Assembly: GCA_902612345.1 (NCBI GenBank)
Contig: CACMDE010000001.1
Coordinates: forward strand, 124,001 to 188,000
Source: an uncultured Pelagibacteraceae bacterium
Lineage (GTDB): Bacteria > Pseudomonadota > Alphaproteobacteria > Pelagibacterales > Pelagibacteraceae
Reading direction: 5' to 3'
Length of the DNA stretch: 64,000 nucleotides
Below the pieces are notes generated by a model. It worked only from the letters and a program-made list of their open reading frames with translations. It was not told the DNA's origin and made no database searches. The translations under genes and the position numbers were made by a program. Positions 8,344 to 20,113 of the stretch are shown piece after piece. The stretch's first letter is position 1. Each line of letters starts with the position of its first letter.

Positions 8344-10076
8344 TAAACTTTTGAGAGTTGTTTTTGATAGAATTTTTTATAAATATCAGATGAAGTTAAT
8401 AATTCCTCATGTTTACCTTCACCTATTACTTTACCATTTTCTATAACATAAATCTTATTAGAATTTATTACTGTAGATAACCTATGAGCAATTACTATTG
8501 TAGTCCTGCCTTTAATTAAATGATTAATTGCTTTTTGTATTTTTTCCTCTGTTTCTGAGTCTAATGATGAAGTTGCCTCATCTAACAGGATTATTTTGCT
8601 TTTTTTAAGCATGGCTCTTGCTATTGATAACCTCTGTTTTTCTCCACCAGATAATTTAACACCATTTTCTCCAATTAAAGTATCATAGCCATTTGCCATT
8701 TTCCCAATAAATTCATCACAATTTGATTGTTTTGCAGCTTCAAATATCTCACCATCGGATGCATCTAACTTAGAGTATTTTATGTTATTTTTTATTGTGT
8801 CATCAAATAAAGTTATATCTTGACTAACAAGTGAAATATCTTTTCTTAAAGATTTAATTGAAAATTCATCAATGGCTTGATTGTCAATATAAATTTTTCC
8901 CTTTATTGGATCATAAAATCTAGGAATTAAATTTAATATTGTTGATTTTCCAGCACCACTATGTCCTACCAAGGCTGTCATTTCTGCGCTTCCTATATTT
9001 AAATTTATTTTGTCCAATACATGTTCCATACTTTCCGAATACCTAAAGGTAATATCTTCAAATTTTATATTTCCCTCATTTATAACTAAATGTTTATCGA
9101 TATAAGTATCTTTGTTTTCATCTTCGATTATTGGCAATAAACGTTTTGCAGCTGATATTCCTTGATAGATACCCATATTTAAAGTTGCTAATGATCTGAC
9201 AGGTTGATAGGCTAACATCATTGCTGCTAAAAATGAAAAGAAATTATTTAATTCAAGTTCTCCTTTAATAATTAAATTCCCAGAATAATAAATCAATCCG
9301 CCGATCATTAAACCTGTAAGAGTCTCCATTATTGGAGTTGCCCGATTCATTACAGTTTCTATCTTTACTACTTTTTCTTTAAAACTGTTTATAAGTTTTG
9401 CTAATCTGCTGTTTTCATAATTTTCATTTTGAAATATTTTTATGATTTTATGATTTCTAATTATTTCGAGAAAAAAAGAATTTAAAAATCCAGAAATTTC
9501 TTGAGATTGTGTTGTAACTTTACCTATTCTTTTGCCTAAGGATTTAGCAGCAAAAGAGGCAAGCGGAATCATTATTATAGCAAATATCGCTAACTTCCAA
9601 TTTTGATAAAACATAACTCCAACTAATGCAAATAGAGTCAAAGTGTCTTTAGTAAATAATAAAATTGTATCAGTAACAAGTTTCTTTACCATTCCTGCAT
9701 CGTAGTTAATATGTGATAAAAACTTTCCTGAGTGTTTCTTATCTACTTTTTCAACACTAGAAGTTAATATTGATTGCATAATTTGAGATTGCAAAATTCT
9801 TTGAACTTCACCCCCTACTTGAATTAATAATATTTTAGCAATATAGAGCGATGTTCCTTTTACTGTGAAAGCAAATAATATTGCAAATGGAATTAAAAGC
9901 ATTAATTGCTCGTTTTTATCAATAAATATTTTTTCAATAGCTGGATCAAGCAAATAAGCAATTAAGGCGGTGCTACCTGCAACTAAAGTAGAAAAAAACA
10001 CAGAAAGAAAAATTTTTCCAAGATATTTTTTAGTATAATTACTATAAAGTTTTTTTAGAATATCTAAATTTGTCAT
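8343..10076 (-). CDS. msbA: Lipid A flippase, ABC transporter MsbA
   Basis: ATP-driven export of lipid A core across the inner membrane. This 577-residue half-transporter has an N-terminal membrane domain of about six helices and a C-terminal ATPase: Walker A GHSGAGKS, Q-loop VSQDITLFDDTI, signature KLSGGEKQR, Walker B IILLDEATSSLD, and H-loop IVIAHRLST. Placement before waaA, lpxK and lpxL favours MsbA over other ABC exporters. It follows ubiA by 3 nt. Confidence 0.92.
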   Translation of the reverse strand: MTNLDILKKLYSNYTKKYLGKIFLSVFFSTLVAGSTALIAYLLDPAIEKIFIDKNEQLMLLIPFAILFAFTVKGTSLYIAKILLIQVGGEVQRILQSQIMQSILTSSVEKVDKKHSGKFLSHINYDAGMVKKLVTDTILLFTKDTLTLFALVGVMFYQNWKLAIFAIIMIPLASFAAKSLGKRIGKVTTQSQEISGFLNSFFLEIIRNHKIIKIFQNENYENSRLAKLINSFKEKVVKIETVMNRATPIMETLTGLMIGGLIYYSGNLIIKGELELNNFFSFLAAMMLAYQPVRSLATLNMGIYQGISAAKRLLPIIEDENKDTYIDKHLVINEGNIKFEDITFRYSESMEHVLDKINLNIGSAEMTALVGHSGAGKSTILNLIPRFYDPIKGKIYIDNQAIDEFSIKSLRKDISLVSQDITLFDDTIKNNIKYSKLDASDGEIFEAAKQSNCDEFIGKMANGYDTLIGENGVKLSGGEKQRLSIARAMLKKSKIILLDEATSSLDSETEEKIQKAINHLIKGRTTIVIAHRLSTVINSNKIYVIENGKVIGEGKHEELLTSSDIYKKFYQKQLSKV

Positions 10077-10079
10077 TGC

Positions 10080-10943
10080 TTAAATTTTTCCAATTAAAAT
10101 ACTTATTAAAACTATTAAACCCAGTAAATTATTACTTTTAAAAATATTTAAATTTTTTTTTTTATCTTTTTTATCAAAATTTAATATTTGAAAAAAAAAT
10201 AAGTGTATAATTGCCAATATAACGCCAGCAAAAAAATAATTATTTAAACTCAGCTTCAAACCCATAATTAGATAACAAAAAATAAATAAAGAATAACATA
10301 TTGACAAAAATATTTTTGGACTCTCTTTAAATTTTATAGATGTTGATTTTACTCCTATTATCTCATCATCTTCTATATCTTGAAATCCATATATAGTGTC
10401 GTAACCCAATGTCCAAAATATGGCGCCAAAATAAAATACTATTGGTATTAAGCTTATGCTTTCATTTATTGCTGTCCAGCCAAGTAATAATCCATAATTA
10501 AATGTAAATCCTAAAAATAACTGGGGCCAGTATGTATACCGCTTCATTAATGGATAAGTAAAAGCAAATGGCATAGAGGCAATTGCTAATAAAACTGTTA
10601 AAAAATTAAAATTTAATAAAACAAAAAATGCCAACAAACATAATATAATTGAATAAATTATTGCTAGTTTAGTAGTTATTTTGCCTGAAGCTATAGGTCT
10701 ATTTTTTGTTCTCTCAACATTTCTATCAAAGTCTTTATCAATAATATCATTTACAATACATCCCGCAGACCTCATTAAAACTGATCCACAAAAAAATAAA
10801 ATCATATAATATATGAATTGGTCAATTCCATTTTGGAAATCATAAGCAATAGTTAAGCCCCATGTGCATGGCCAAAATAACAACATAAAACCAATAGGTT
10901 TTTTTAATCTTGTTAATTCGAAGAAGATACTTATATGAGACAT
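10080..10943 (-). CDS. ubiA: 4-hydroxybenzoate polyprenyltransferase
   Basis: Prenylates 4-hydroxybenzoate in ubiquinone synthesis, in the membrane. The 287-residue polytopic protein carries both Asp-rich prenyl-diphosphate motifs: NDIIDKDFDRNVERTKNRP near residue 65, and YDTIYGFQDIEDDEIIGVKST near residue 185. These spacings suit UbiA rather than heme O synthase, which is present separately at 17.7 kb. It is the first gene of the minus-strand lipid A operon; divergent from the DUF2721 gene across 48 nt with no clear promoter that I can pick out. Confidence 0.93.
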   Translation of the reverse strand: MSHISIFFELTRLKKPIGFMLLFWPCTWGLTIAYDFQNGIDQFIYYMILFFCGSVLMRSAGCIVNDIIDKDFDRNVERTKNRPIASGKITTKLAIIYSIILCLLAFFVLLNFNFLTVLLAIASMPFAFTYPLMKRYTYWPQLFLGFTFNYGLLLGWTAINESISLIPIVFYFGAIFWTLGYDTIYGFQDIEDDEIIGVKSTSIKFKESPKIFLSICYSLFIFCYLIMGLKLSLNNYFFAGVILAIIHLFFFQILNFDKKDKKKNLNIFKSNNLLGLIVLISILIGKI

Positions 10944-10991
10944 ATAAATAATTAAATAACAAAGATTTTTTATTAAGCAAATTTAATCTAC

Positions 10992-11399
10992 ATGAATATT
11001 GATTACACAGTAGTTGCACTAATGTTTCCAGCTATTCCATTAATTATGAATGTATATTCTACAAGATTTCATACATTAAGTGCATTAATCAGAAAAATAC
11101 ATGACGAATATGTTTTTGAAAAACATACTCCACCTGAGTGGAAAGATCAGCTTAATAACTTAAATGACAGGATAGGTGTCTTAAAATATTCAATAATGTT
11201 TGGAGCTTTTGGCTTTTTATTTAACATGGTTACAGTCTTTGCTTTATATTTAGATGAATTATTCATAGCTAGAATAATATTTGGATCCTGCTGTCTATCT
11301 GTTATGATATCAATTATCTTTTTTATAAGAGAAATTCAAATTTCTACAAAAGCTCTAAGACTTCATATATCTGATATGGATGAGCAGTTTAAGGAATAA
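10992..11399 (+). CDS. DUF2721 family membrane protein
   Basis: A 135-residue membrane protein of unknown function. It begins with a hydrophobic segment containing ALMFPAIPLIMN and a short RFHTLSALIRKIHDEY stretch, then two further membrane segments near residues 68-92 and 96-113. This arrangement matches DUF2721 proteins. The end overlaps the convergent quinone oxidoreductase by 11 nt. No functional neighbour is evident. Confidence 0.78.
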   Translation: MNIDYTVVALMFPAIPLIMNVYSTRFHTLSALIRKIHDEYVFEKHTPPEWKDQLNNLNDRIGVLKYSIMFGAFGFLFNMVTVFALYLDELFIARIIFGSCCLSVMISIIFFIREIQISTKALRLHISDMDEQFKE

Positions 11400-12360
11400 T
11401 TACAGCCGGTCCTAAAATTTTCCTTCCTTCTAAATCTCTGTGTGCATCAACTATATTTTCTAGTTTATACTCTTTAAATATTTCGATTTTAACTTTGCCA
11501 GAAGTTACTTTATAAAATAATACTTCAGACGCTTCCTCAAGCTCTTCTTTGGTACTCAAATATTGCTGCATAGATGGTCTAGTCAAGTAAAGACCTTTTG
11601 GTTGTATTAATTTTGGAACATTTATATCTGATAGTGGTCCTGATGCATTTCCAAAAGAAACCAACATACCTCGAATACTTAAACATTCTAAAGAGCCTTC
11701 AAGTGTATTTTTACCAACTCCATCATAGACAACTGGAACTCCTTTATTATTTGTGATTTCTAAAACTTTTTTTGCAAAATTTTCTTTATTATAATTTATT
11801 ACATAATCGTATCCATTTTTTTTAGCATTTTCTATTTTATTATCCGAACCAACTGTTCCTATAACCTTGCATCCCAAACTTTTAGCCCATTGACCAAAGA
11901 TTTGCCCAACACCACCTGCGGCCGCATGAAATAATACTGTTTCACCTTTTTTTATCGGGTATGTTTTGTGTAATAAATAAAAAGTAGTCAAACCTTTTGT
12001 CATTAATGTTGCGGCTACTTTAAAATCAACACTATCAGGAATTTTTACTAAATTTTTAATAGGATAATTTCTATGAGTTGAATAGGAGCCCAAAGGTGCC
12101 CCAGCATAAGACACTTTATCGCCAATTTTAAAATCTCTTATTTCTGAACCAACTTCAATAATTATACCCGCACCCTCAGCACCAATTCCTGTAGGAAGTT
12201 TTAAAGGATATAATCCTGATCTATGGTAAGTATCAATGTAATTTAAACCTATTGCTTTATGCTCAATTGTTACTTCATCTGGCTTTGGTTTTTCGAGTGA
12301 AATATCTTTTAATTCTAATACTTCTGGCCCACCATTTTTCGAAATTTGAATTGCTTTCAT
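11389..12360 (-). CDS. Quinone oxidoreductase, zinc-free MDR family
   Basis: NADPH-dependent reductase of the medium-chain dehydrogenase superfamily, resembling Qor (QOR1). The 323-residue protein has the N-terminal GroES-like domain (GPEVLELKDI, IGLNYIDTYHRSGLYP) and a Rossmann domain with FHAAAGGVGQIFGQWAKSLG. The cysteine/histidine zinc ligands of alcohol dehydrogenases are absent, as in quinone reductases. It is directly downstream of the pirin gene with no gap, a plausible stress-response pair. The in vivo substrate is unknown. Confidence 0.88.
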   Translation of the reverse strand: MKAIQISKNGGPEVLELKDISLEKPKPDEVTIEHKAIGLNYIDTYHRSGLYPLKLPTGIGAEGAGIIIEVGSEIRDFKIGDKVSYAGAPLGSYSTHRNYPIKNLVKIPDSVDFKVAATLMTKGLTTFYLLHKTYPIKKGETVLFHAAAGGVGQIFGQWAKSLGCKVIGTVGSDNKIENAKKNGYDYVINYNKENFAKKVLEITNNKGVPVVYDGVGKNTLEGSLECLSIRGMLVSFGNASGPLSDINVPKLIQPKGLYLTRPSMQQYLSTKEELEEASEVLFYKVTSGKVKIEIFKEYKLENIVDAHRDLEGRKILGPAVIIP

Positions 12361-13197
12361 CTATTTTACAAATGTACCACTATGATATTCTTCAATAGCT
12401 TGAAGTATTTCTTGCTTTGTATTCATTACAAATGGTCCACCTCTAGCTATTTGTTCTCCAATTGGTTTTCCAGAGATTAATAGAAATTTTGAATTTGATA
12501 AAGCTGAAACTTTAAGATTTTTTCCCCTTGTTAATAAAATTAATGTTGAGTTTTTTACTTTATCGTGATTTTTATCTCCAATACCTATTTCACCATTTAT
12601 TAGGTAAATAAATGAGTTATGTGTTGACGTAATATCAAAAATAAATTCTTTTCCTTTTTTTAATTCAATATCAAAATATACTGGCTCTACATTATGTCCT
12701 TTAATAGGGCCTTCTGCTTTTTCAAACTTACCAGCGATTACTTTAATTTGTTTATCAGCATCTTTGTGTAATGCCATTTGATCAGCATCAATATAATGGT
12801 ACTCTGGCTTGCTCATTTTCATTTTTGCCGGCATGTTAATCCACAATTGGAAACCATGAAGCTTCCCTTCTTTCATAGCTGGCATTTCAGAGTGAATAAT
12901 TCCACTACCAGTTTTCATCCACTGTACATCTCCTGCGGTCATTCTGCCTTTCCCTCCGGTGCTATCTTTATGTTCAAAATCTCCAGCCAGCATATATGTA
13001 ACTGTTTCAATTCCTCTGTGAGGATGAGCAGGGAAACCTGCAATATAATCCTCTATATTTTCAGATCCGAATTCATCTAACATTAAAAATGGATCAAAAT
13101 AATTTGGCTCTACACCGATGCTTCTTTTTAATTTTACACCCGCGCCATCTGTTGCTGGGATAGGATCAATTATTTGATTTACTTGAATATCAGACAT
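12361..13197 (-). CDS. Pirin family protein
   Basis: Cupin-fold iron-binding protein; bacterial pirins are reported as quercetinase-like enzymes or redox regulators, and the role here is unknown. The 278-residue protein has FDPFLMLDEFG, the metal-site segment FPAHPHRGIETVTYMLAG, and WMKTGSGIIHSEMP, giving the His/His/His/Glu metal ligands. The C-terminal pirin domain is also present (IARGGPFVMNTKQEI). It lies immediately upstream of the quinone oxidoreductase on the same strand. Confidence 0.92.
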   Translation of the reverse strand: MSDIQVNQIIDPIPATDGAGVKLKRSIGVEPNYFDPFLMLDEFGSENIEDYIAGFPAHPHRGIETVTYMLAGDFEHKDSTGGKGRMTAGDVQWMKTGSGIIHSEMPAMKEGKLHGFQLWINMPAKMKMSKPEYHYIDADQMALHKDADKQIKVIAGKFEKAEGPIKGHNVEPVYFDIELKKGKEFIFDITSTHNSFIYLINGEIGIGDKNHDKVKNSTLILLTRGKNLKVSALSNSKFLLISGKPIGEQIARGGPFVMNTKQEILQAIEEYHSGTFVK

Positions 13198-13241
13198 GGC
13201 CTTTATATAATTCTTTATATTATTTAATCAAGACTTTGACT

Positions 13242-13802
13242 ATGAATTCTAGAGCAAAAACTATTATAGATTTTTGGTTTATAAAAACTTCTTCTGAAAA
13301 AAGATTTAAAAAGGATGAAGCTTTTGATCTTGAAATAAAAAACAATTTTATGGAAGATCATAAGTTAGCTAAATCAGGCGAATGTGAAGACTGGCTTAAT
13401 ACAGCAAAAGAATGTCTGGCTTTAATTATTCTCCTTGATCAATTTTCTAGAAATTTATTTAGGGACAAAAAAGAGGCATTTGATCAGGACCACAAAGCTA
13501 GATTAGCTGTGAATCAAGGAATATATTTAGGTCACTTACAAGCGCTTAATGAAACAGAAAGATTATTTTTTCTCTTACCACTAATTCACAGTGAAGAATT
13601 AATTGATCATGAGAGGGCATATGCTTTATTAGATAAATATTTAAAAAATCATCCTGATATACAAAACATCAAAAAATTTTGGATTGATCATACGCGAGTA
13701 ATTGAAAAATTTAGAAGGTATCCACACAGAAATAAAATCTTAGGAAGACAATCAACTGATGAAGAGATTAAGTTTTTAAGTGGGCCAAACTCTTCTTGGT
13801 AA
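13242..13802 (+). CDS. DUF924 family protein (TPR-like fold)
   Basis: A 186-residue protein with the DUF924 hallmarks: an N-terminal TIIDFWF, the ECLALIILLDQFSRNLFR segment, FFLLPLIHSE, and a terminal FRRYPHRNKILGR. The family has a TPR-like fold and no established activity. The upstream TTG at 13236 would add only two residues; I chose the ATG at 13242. It is divergent from the pirin gene and ends directly against the haloacid dehalogenase gene on the other strand. Confidence 0.9.
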   Translation: MNSRAKTIIDFWFIKTSSEKRFKKDEAFDLEIKNNFMEDHKLAKSGECEDWLNTAKECLALIILLDQFSRNLFRDKKEAFDQDHKARLAVNQGIYLGHLQALNETERLFFLLPLIHSEELIDHERAYALLDKYLKNHPDIQNIKKFWIDHTRVIEKFRRYPHRNKILGRQSTDEEIKFLSGPNSSW

Positions 13803-14465
13803 TTAAAGTAAATTATTTAGATCACTTAATTTATTAATTTCTGTTAATGGTTTATAATCTAAATTATCGAATATATTTTTATTTCTATTTACCCAAACTG
13901 CATTAAATCCAAAGTTACCTGCTGCAGACACATCCCATGTGTTTGAGCTTAAATAAGCAAATTGATTTTTTTTAATCTGATACTTTTTAATTGGAATGTT
14001 ATAAACATTCGGATGAGGTTTATAAATTCTTACTTCTTCAATAGACAAAACATCGTCAAAAATACTTTCTAAATCATTGCTATTGACTAGTTCATCTAGC
14101 AAGGATGGTGTTCCATTTGAAAGAATTGCAAGTTTATATTTTTTTTCTTTAAGTTTTTTTAAAGTTTCTTTTACTTCAGGAAATGTTGACAGAACTTTGT
14201 AAAGATCTAATAACTCACCTTTCATAGATGTATCAATATTAAAAACTTTCATTGATTTATCCAAACTTTCTTCAGTAATTTTCCAAAAATCTTGATGTCT
14301 ATCCATTAGACTTCTTAGCCATGTGTATTCAAGCTGAGTTGTTCTCCAATAATTCGCAAATAGCTCCCATTTATCTCCAATTTTATTTTTACATTTTTCT
14401 GCAGCAGAATTCACATCAAAAAGTGTTCCATATGCATCAAAAATAATTGCTTTGATATTTTCCAT
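13803..14465 (-). CDS. Haloacid dehalogenase type II (HAD superfamily)
   Basis: HAD hydrolase of the L-2-haloacid dehalogenase type. The 220-residue protein has motif I AIIFDAYGTLFDV with the nucleophilic aspartate, motif II LSNGTP, the lysine of motif III in IYKPHPNVY, and the diagnostic SSNTWDVSAAGNFGFNAVWVNR. These match 2-haloacid dehalogenases closely, but the natural substrate in a marine cell is not evident. It is divergent from rsmE with 20 nt between the two starts. Confidence 0.88.
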   Translation of the reverse strand: MENIKAIIFDAYGTLFDVNSAAEKCKNKIGDKWELFANYWRTTQLEYTWLRSLMDRHQDFWKITEESLDKSMKVFNIDTSMKGELLDLYKVLSTFPEVKETLKKLKEKKYKLAILSNGTPSLLDELVNSNDLESIFDDVLSIEEVRIYKPHPNVYNIPIKKYQIKKNQFAYLSSNTWDVSAAGNFGFNAVWVNRNKNIFDNLDYKPLTEINKLSDLNNLL

Positions 14466-14485
14466 AAAACTTTTAATTTAATTAT

Positions 14486-15187
14486 ATGTCTAATATTAGA
14501 TTATTTTACCCAGAAAGTTTATCCAATAATTTAAGTGGAAAATTAAATAAAGATCAGTCTAGATATTTAACTTCAGTAATGCGACTAAAAACTAATCAAG
14601 AATTTTCTCTTTTTAACAAGTCAGGTGAGTGGAATACAAAAATATTATCTATAAATAAAGGAATTGTAGAATTTGAAGTTCAAAATCAATTGAGAGAATC
14701 AATTCAAGAGAGAGAAATTTGGCTAGTGTTTGCGCCTATTAAATCAAATTATTTTAATTTTATGATACAGAAGGCAACTGAAATTGGAGTAACAAAACTT
14801 TGCCCAATAACTACCGAAAGAACAATTATAAGAAAGATAAACGAAGATAGATTAAATAAAATTTTAATTGAGGCCACAGAGCAAAGTAACAGGCTAACAG
14901 TTCCATCAATTGAAAAAATTCAAAAGCTAGAGCAATTTTTAAATGGAAATAAAAATATAAATTTGGTATTTGGAGATCTAAATTCCGCAAATAAAAAAAT
15001 TGAATTAAAAGACTCTTCAAAACCAATTGCTGTATTAATTGGTCCTGAAGGAGATTTTTCTGAGGCTGAAAGAGCAAAGATTCTTGAATTTGATGGCGTT
15101 CAATCAATTAAGTTGAATGATAATATTTTAAGGTCAGAAACTGCTGTAATATCGTCGTTATCTGTTCTCAATTATCTAATTAATTGA
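14486..15187 (+). CDS. rsmE: 16S rRNA (uracil1498-N3)-methyltransferase
   Basis: SPOUT-family methyltransferase acting on U1498 of 16S rRNA. The 233-residue protein has the N-terminal PUA-like region (RYLTSVMRLKTNQEF), KATEIGVTKLCPITTERT, and the C-terminal knot IAVLIGPEGDFSEAE with NILRSETAVISSLSVLNY. Length and motif order are standard. It precedes the cytochrome oxidase operon by 60 nt. Confidence 0.94.
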   Translation: MSNIRLFYPESLSNNLSGKLNKDQSRYLTSVMRLKTNQEFSLFNKSGEWNTKILSINKGIVEFEVQNQLRESIQEREIWLVFAPIKSNYFNFMIQKATEIGVTKLCPITTERTIIRKINEDRLNKILIEATEQSNRLTVPSIEKIQKLEQFLNGNKNINLVFGDLNSANKKIELKDSSKPIAVLIGPEGDFSEAERAKILEFDGVQSIKLNDNILRSETAVISSLSVLNYLIN

Positions 15188-15247
15188 TAAATTGTCGCGA
15201 ATATTAAAGTGTATTTTTTATAAATTGGTCATATATAAGTTTTACAG

Positions 15248-17706
<2,459 letters not shown>

Positions 17707-17732
17707 TTCTTTTAAAAAGATAAATTGATCTG

Positions 17733-18641
17733 ATGTCTATTGTATTTACAAAATCAAAAAAAACATATTTTGATTTAGGAGTCATTCCTGAACTACTAAA
17801 GTTAATGAAGCCAAGAGTAATGTCTTTAGTGATATTTACATGTGCAGTTGGATTATTAACTGCACCAGATTCAGTTTCATTTACTACTTCAGTATTAGGT
17901 ATTCTAATAGTTGCGGTTGGTGCAGGAGCAGCTGGTGCATTAAACATGTGGTACGAGGCTGATGTTGATAAATTGATGACCAGAACATGCTTAAGACCAA
18001 TACCAAGGGGAAGTTTAAAAAAAAACCAAGCTTTATATTTTGGAACAGTTCTATCTTTTTTATCAGTAATAACACTATATTATTTTACAAATTTACTTTC
18101 AGCATCATTGTTGTTATTCACGATATTATTTTATTTATTTGTTTATACAATTTGGTTAAAAAGAAAAACTCCACAAAATATTGTAATAGGTGGAGCGGCA
18201 GGTGCCTTACCACCAGTCATAGGTTGGACAATAGCAACAAATAACATTTCTATAGAGCCAATTACTTTTTTTATAATTATATTTCTTTGGACACCATCTC
18301 ATTTCTGGTCTTTAAGCTTATATAAAGTCCAAGATTATAAAAAGGCAAATATTCCAATGATGCCAATTACAAACGGCATTGAAACCACTAAGAAAAATAT
18401 ATTTATATATTCATTACTAATGTTGCCAGCTATTGCTCTGCCATACTATGTTGATTTTGTTGGAGAAGTATTTTTATTATGCGGTTTAGCCTTAACATTT
18501 TATTATAATTATCTTTGTTATCAGCTTTACAGTTTTAAAAAGAATAAATTTGAAATTAAAAAGGCTCAGCAAATATTTGGATACTCAATTTTTTATTTAT
18601 TTTTAGTATTTGTATTATTCTTAGTAGATAAATTAATATAA
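17733..18641 (+). CDS. ctaB: Protoheme IX farnesyltransferase (heme O synthase)
   Basis: Farnesylates heme b to heme o, the precursor of heme a for CoxA. The 302-residue polytopic UbiA-family protein has LKPRV-like LMKPRVMSLVIF, the Asp-rich motif NMWYEADVDKLMTRT, RPIPRG, and the second motif region WTPSHFWSLSLYKVQDYKKA. These distinguish it from UbiA at 10 kb. Located between coxA and the CoxF-like gene, typical of alphaproteobacterial cox operons. Confidence 0.96.
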   Translation: MSIVFTKSKKTYFDLGVIPELLKLMKPRVMSLVIFTCAVGLLTAPDSVSFTTSVLGILIVAVGAGAAGALNMWYEADVDKLMTRTCLRPIPRGSLKKNQALYFGTVLSFLSVITLYYFTNLLSASLLLFTILFYLFVYTIWLKRKTPQNIVIGGAAGALPPVIGWTIATNNISIEPITFFIIIFLWTPSHFWSLSLYKVQDYKKANIPMMPITNGIETTKKNIFIYSLLMLPAIALPYYVDFVGEVFLLCGLALTFYYNYLCYQLYSFKKNKFEIKKAQQIFGYSIFYLFLVFVLFLVDKLI

Positions 18642-18766
18642 TGATGATTAAAGATAATAAAATGAAAAAAAGAAATTTAAAGACAGCCTTGGGATTAATT
18701 ATTTTTATAGTTTTTTTATTTATATTTACACTTTATAACATAGGAGTATTCGATCGACCTTTATGA
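18641..18766 (+). CDS. coxF: CoxF-like small membrane protein
   Basis: A 41-codon ORF fills the gap between ctaB and ctaG. Its ATG shares the last base of the ctaB stop codon, and its TGA stop overlaps the ctaG ATG (ATGA). The peptide has a basic start (KMKKRNLK), one hydrophobic helix of about 20 residues (LGLIIFIVFLFIFTLYNI) and the tail GVFDRPL. Alphaproteobacterial CoxF proteins at this locus have the same layout, with one helix and a C-terminal NRP/DRP motif, and are tied to oxidase assembly. The double stop/start overlap supports a translated gene. Confidence 0.75.
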   Translation: MMIKDNKMKKRNLKTALGLIIFIVFLFIFTLYNIGVFDRPL

Positions 18767-19311
18767 TTAAAAAAAAAATATTAACACCAATAATATTATC
18801 AGGAATATTTGTTTTTATGCTTGGTTTATCTTTTGCAGCAGTTCCGCTGTATGATCTATTTTGTAGAGTAACTGGGTTTGGTGGAACAACACAAATATCA
18901 AAAGAAGCACCAAAAATAGTATTAAATGAAACAATTAATGTTAGGCTTGATACAAATGTTAATTCACAATTGGATTGGAAATTTGAGTCCGAGGCAAATA
19001 CGATGGAGGTTAAGCCGGGTAAAGTTTATAAAATTAAATTTAATGTTGAAAATTTAGGAAGCGAACCATCATCAGGTGTTGCAAGCTACAATGTTTCTCC
19101 TTCTTCCTTTGGAGCATATTTTAATAAAATCGGCTGTTTTTGTTTCGAAAAACAAACTTTAAATCCAGGAGAAAAAGCTAGCTATGATTTAGTTTTCTAT
19201 TTAGACCCAGAGCTAGTAAAAGATCCTAAAACTGCGAAAGTAGAGGATGTAACTATGTCCTATACATTTTTCTCATCAGAATATTATAAGCAAAGTAAGA
19301 AGGTATACTAA
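18763..19311 (+). CDS. ctaG: Cytochrome c oxidase assembly protein CtaG/Cox11
   Basis: Copper chaperone that inserts CuB into subunit I. The 182-residue protein has one N-terminal membrane anchor and a periplasmic immunoglobulin-like domain with the copper-binding CFCF motif (KIGCFCFEKQTL). AAVPLYDLFCRVTGFGGTTQ is the conserved post-anchor segment. It overlaps the upstream CoxF-like gene by 4 nt and coxC by 1 nt. Confidence 0.96.
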   Translation: MIKKKILTPIILSGIFVFMLGLSFAAVPLYDLFCRVTGFGGTTQISKEAPKIVLNETINVRLDTNVNSQLDWKFESEANTMEVKPGKVYKIKFNVENLGSEPSSGVASYNVSPSSFGAYFNKIGCFCFEKQTLNPGEKASYDLVFYLDPELVKDPKTAKVEDVTMSYTFFSSEYYKQSKKVY

Positions 19312-20102
19312 TGTCGGCTGGTGAAAAAAAACATGATTATCATCTAGTAGATCCAAGCCCTTGGCCAATTTATACTTCATTTGCAACTTTAGTATTAGCA
19401 ATTGGCTCAATTTATTATTTTCATTCAAAAGTAATGTGGGCAATGATCCTTGGTCTGGCTCTCGTTTGTTATGGAGCATTCATGTGGTTTAGGGATGTTG
19501 TTATAGAGGCTGAACATCAGGGTCATCATACGCCTGTTGTTCAAATTCATCATAGATATGGAATGACTCTATTCATTGCGTCCGAGGTAATGTTTTTTGT
19601 TGCTTGGTTCTGGGCGTACTTTGATGCAAGTTTGTTTCCAAGTGAATTCGTTGGAAATGTTTGGCCTCCAAAAGATATAGAAGTTTTTGATCCTTGGGAT
19701 ATTCCGTTAATCAATACGTTAGTATTATTATTATCAGGAACTACAGTAACTTGGGCCCATCATGCTCTTTTAGAGGATGATAGAAAGGGGTTTATTCAAG
19801 GCTTGTCATGGACTGTCTTCTTAGGAGTGTGTTTCACTGCACTTCAAGCTTACGAATACGATCACGCAACGTTTGAATTTTCTGATCATATTTATGGTGC
19901 TACTTTTTATATGGCAACCGGATTTCACGGTTTCCATGTGATCATAGGCACTATCTTCTTAGCTGTTTGCTTATGGAGAGGAAAATTAGGTCATTTCAAT
20001 AAAGATCATCACTTTGGATTTGAGGCTGCAGCGTGGTACTGGCATTTTGTTGATGTGGTTTGGTTGTTTTTATTTGCAGCTATATATGTTTGGGGTAGTT
20101 AA
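19311..20102 (+). CDS. coxC: Cytochrome c oxidase subunit III
   Basis: Seven-helix subunit of the aa3 oxidase that stabilises the complex and proton uptake. The 263-residue protein opens HDYHLVDPSPWPIYTS and contains RYGMTLFIASEVMFFVAWFW, WAHHALLEDDR, GFHGFHVIIGTIFL and WYWHFVDVVWLFLF, all diagnostic of CoxC. It lies between ctaG and surf1 in the operon. Confidence 0.97.
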   Translation: MSAGEKKHDYHLVDPSPWPIYTSFATLVLAIGSIYYFHSKVMWAMILGLALVCYGAFMWFRDVVIEAEHQGHHTPVVQIHHRYGMTLFIASEVMFFVAWFWAYFDASLFPSEFVGNVWPPKDIEVFDPWDIPLINTLVLLLSGTTVTWAHHALLEDDRKGFIQGLSWTVFLGVCFTALQAYEYDHATFEFSDHIYGATFYMATGFHGFHVIIGTIFLAVCLWRGKLGHFNKDHHFGFEAAAWYWHFVDVVWLFLFAAIYVWGS

Positions 20103-20113
20103 AACATACTAAT

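Noticed and set aside
12778-13080. 100-aa plus-strand ORF opposite the pirin gene
   Set aside because: Antisense shadow of a well-conserved pirin domain, with no recognisable motif.
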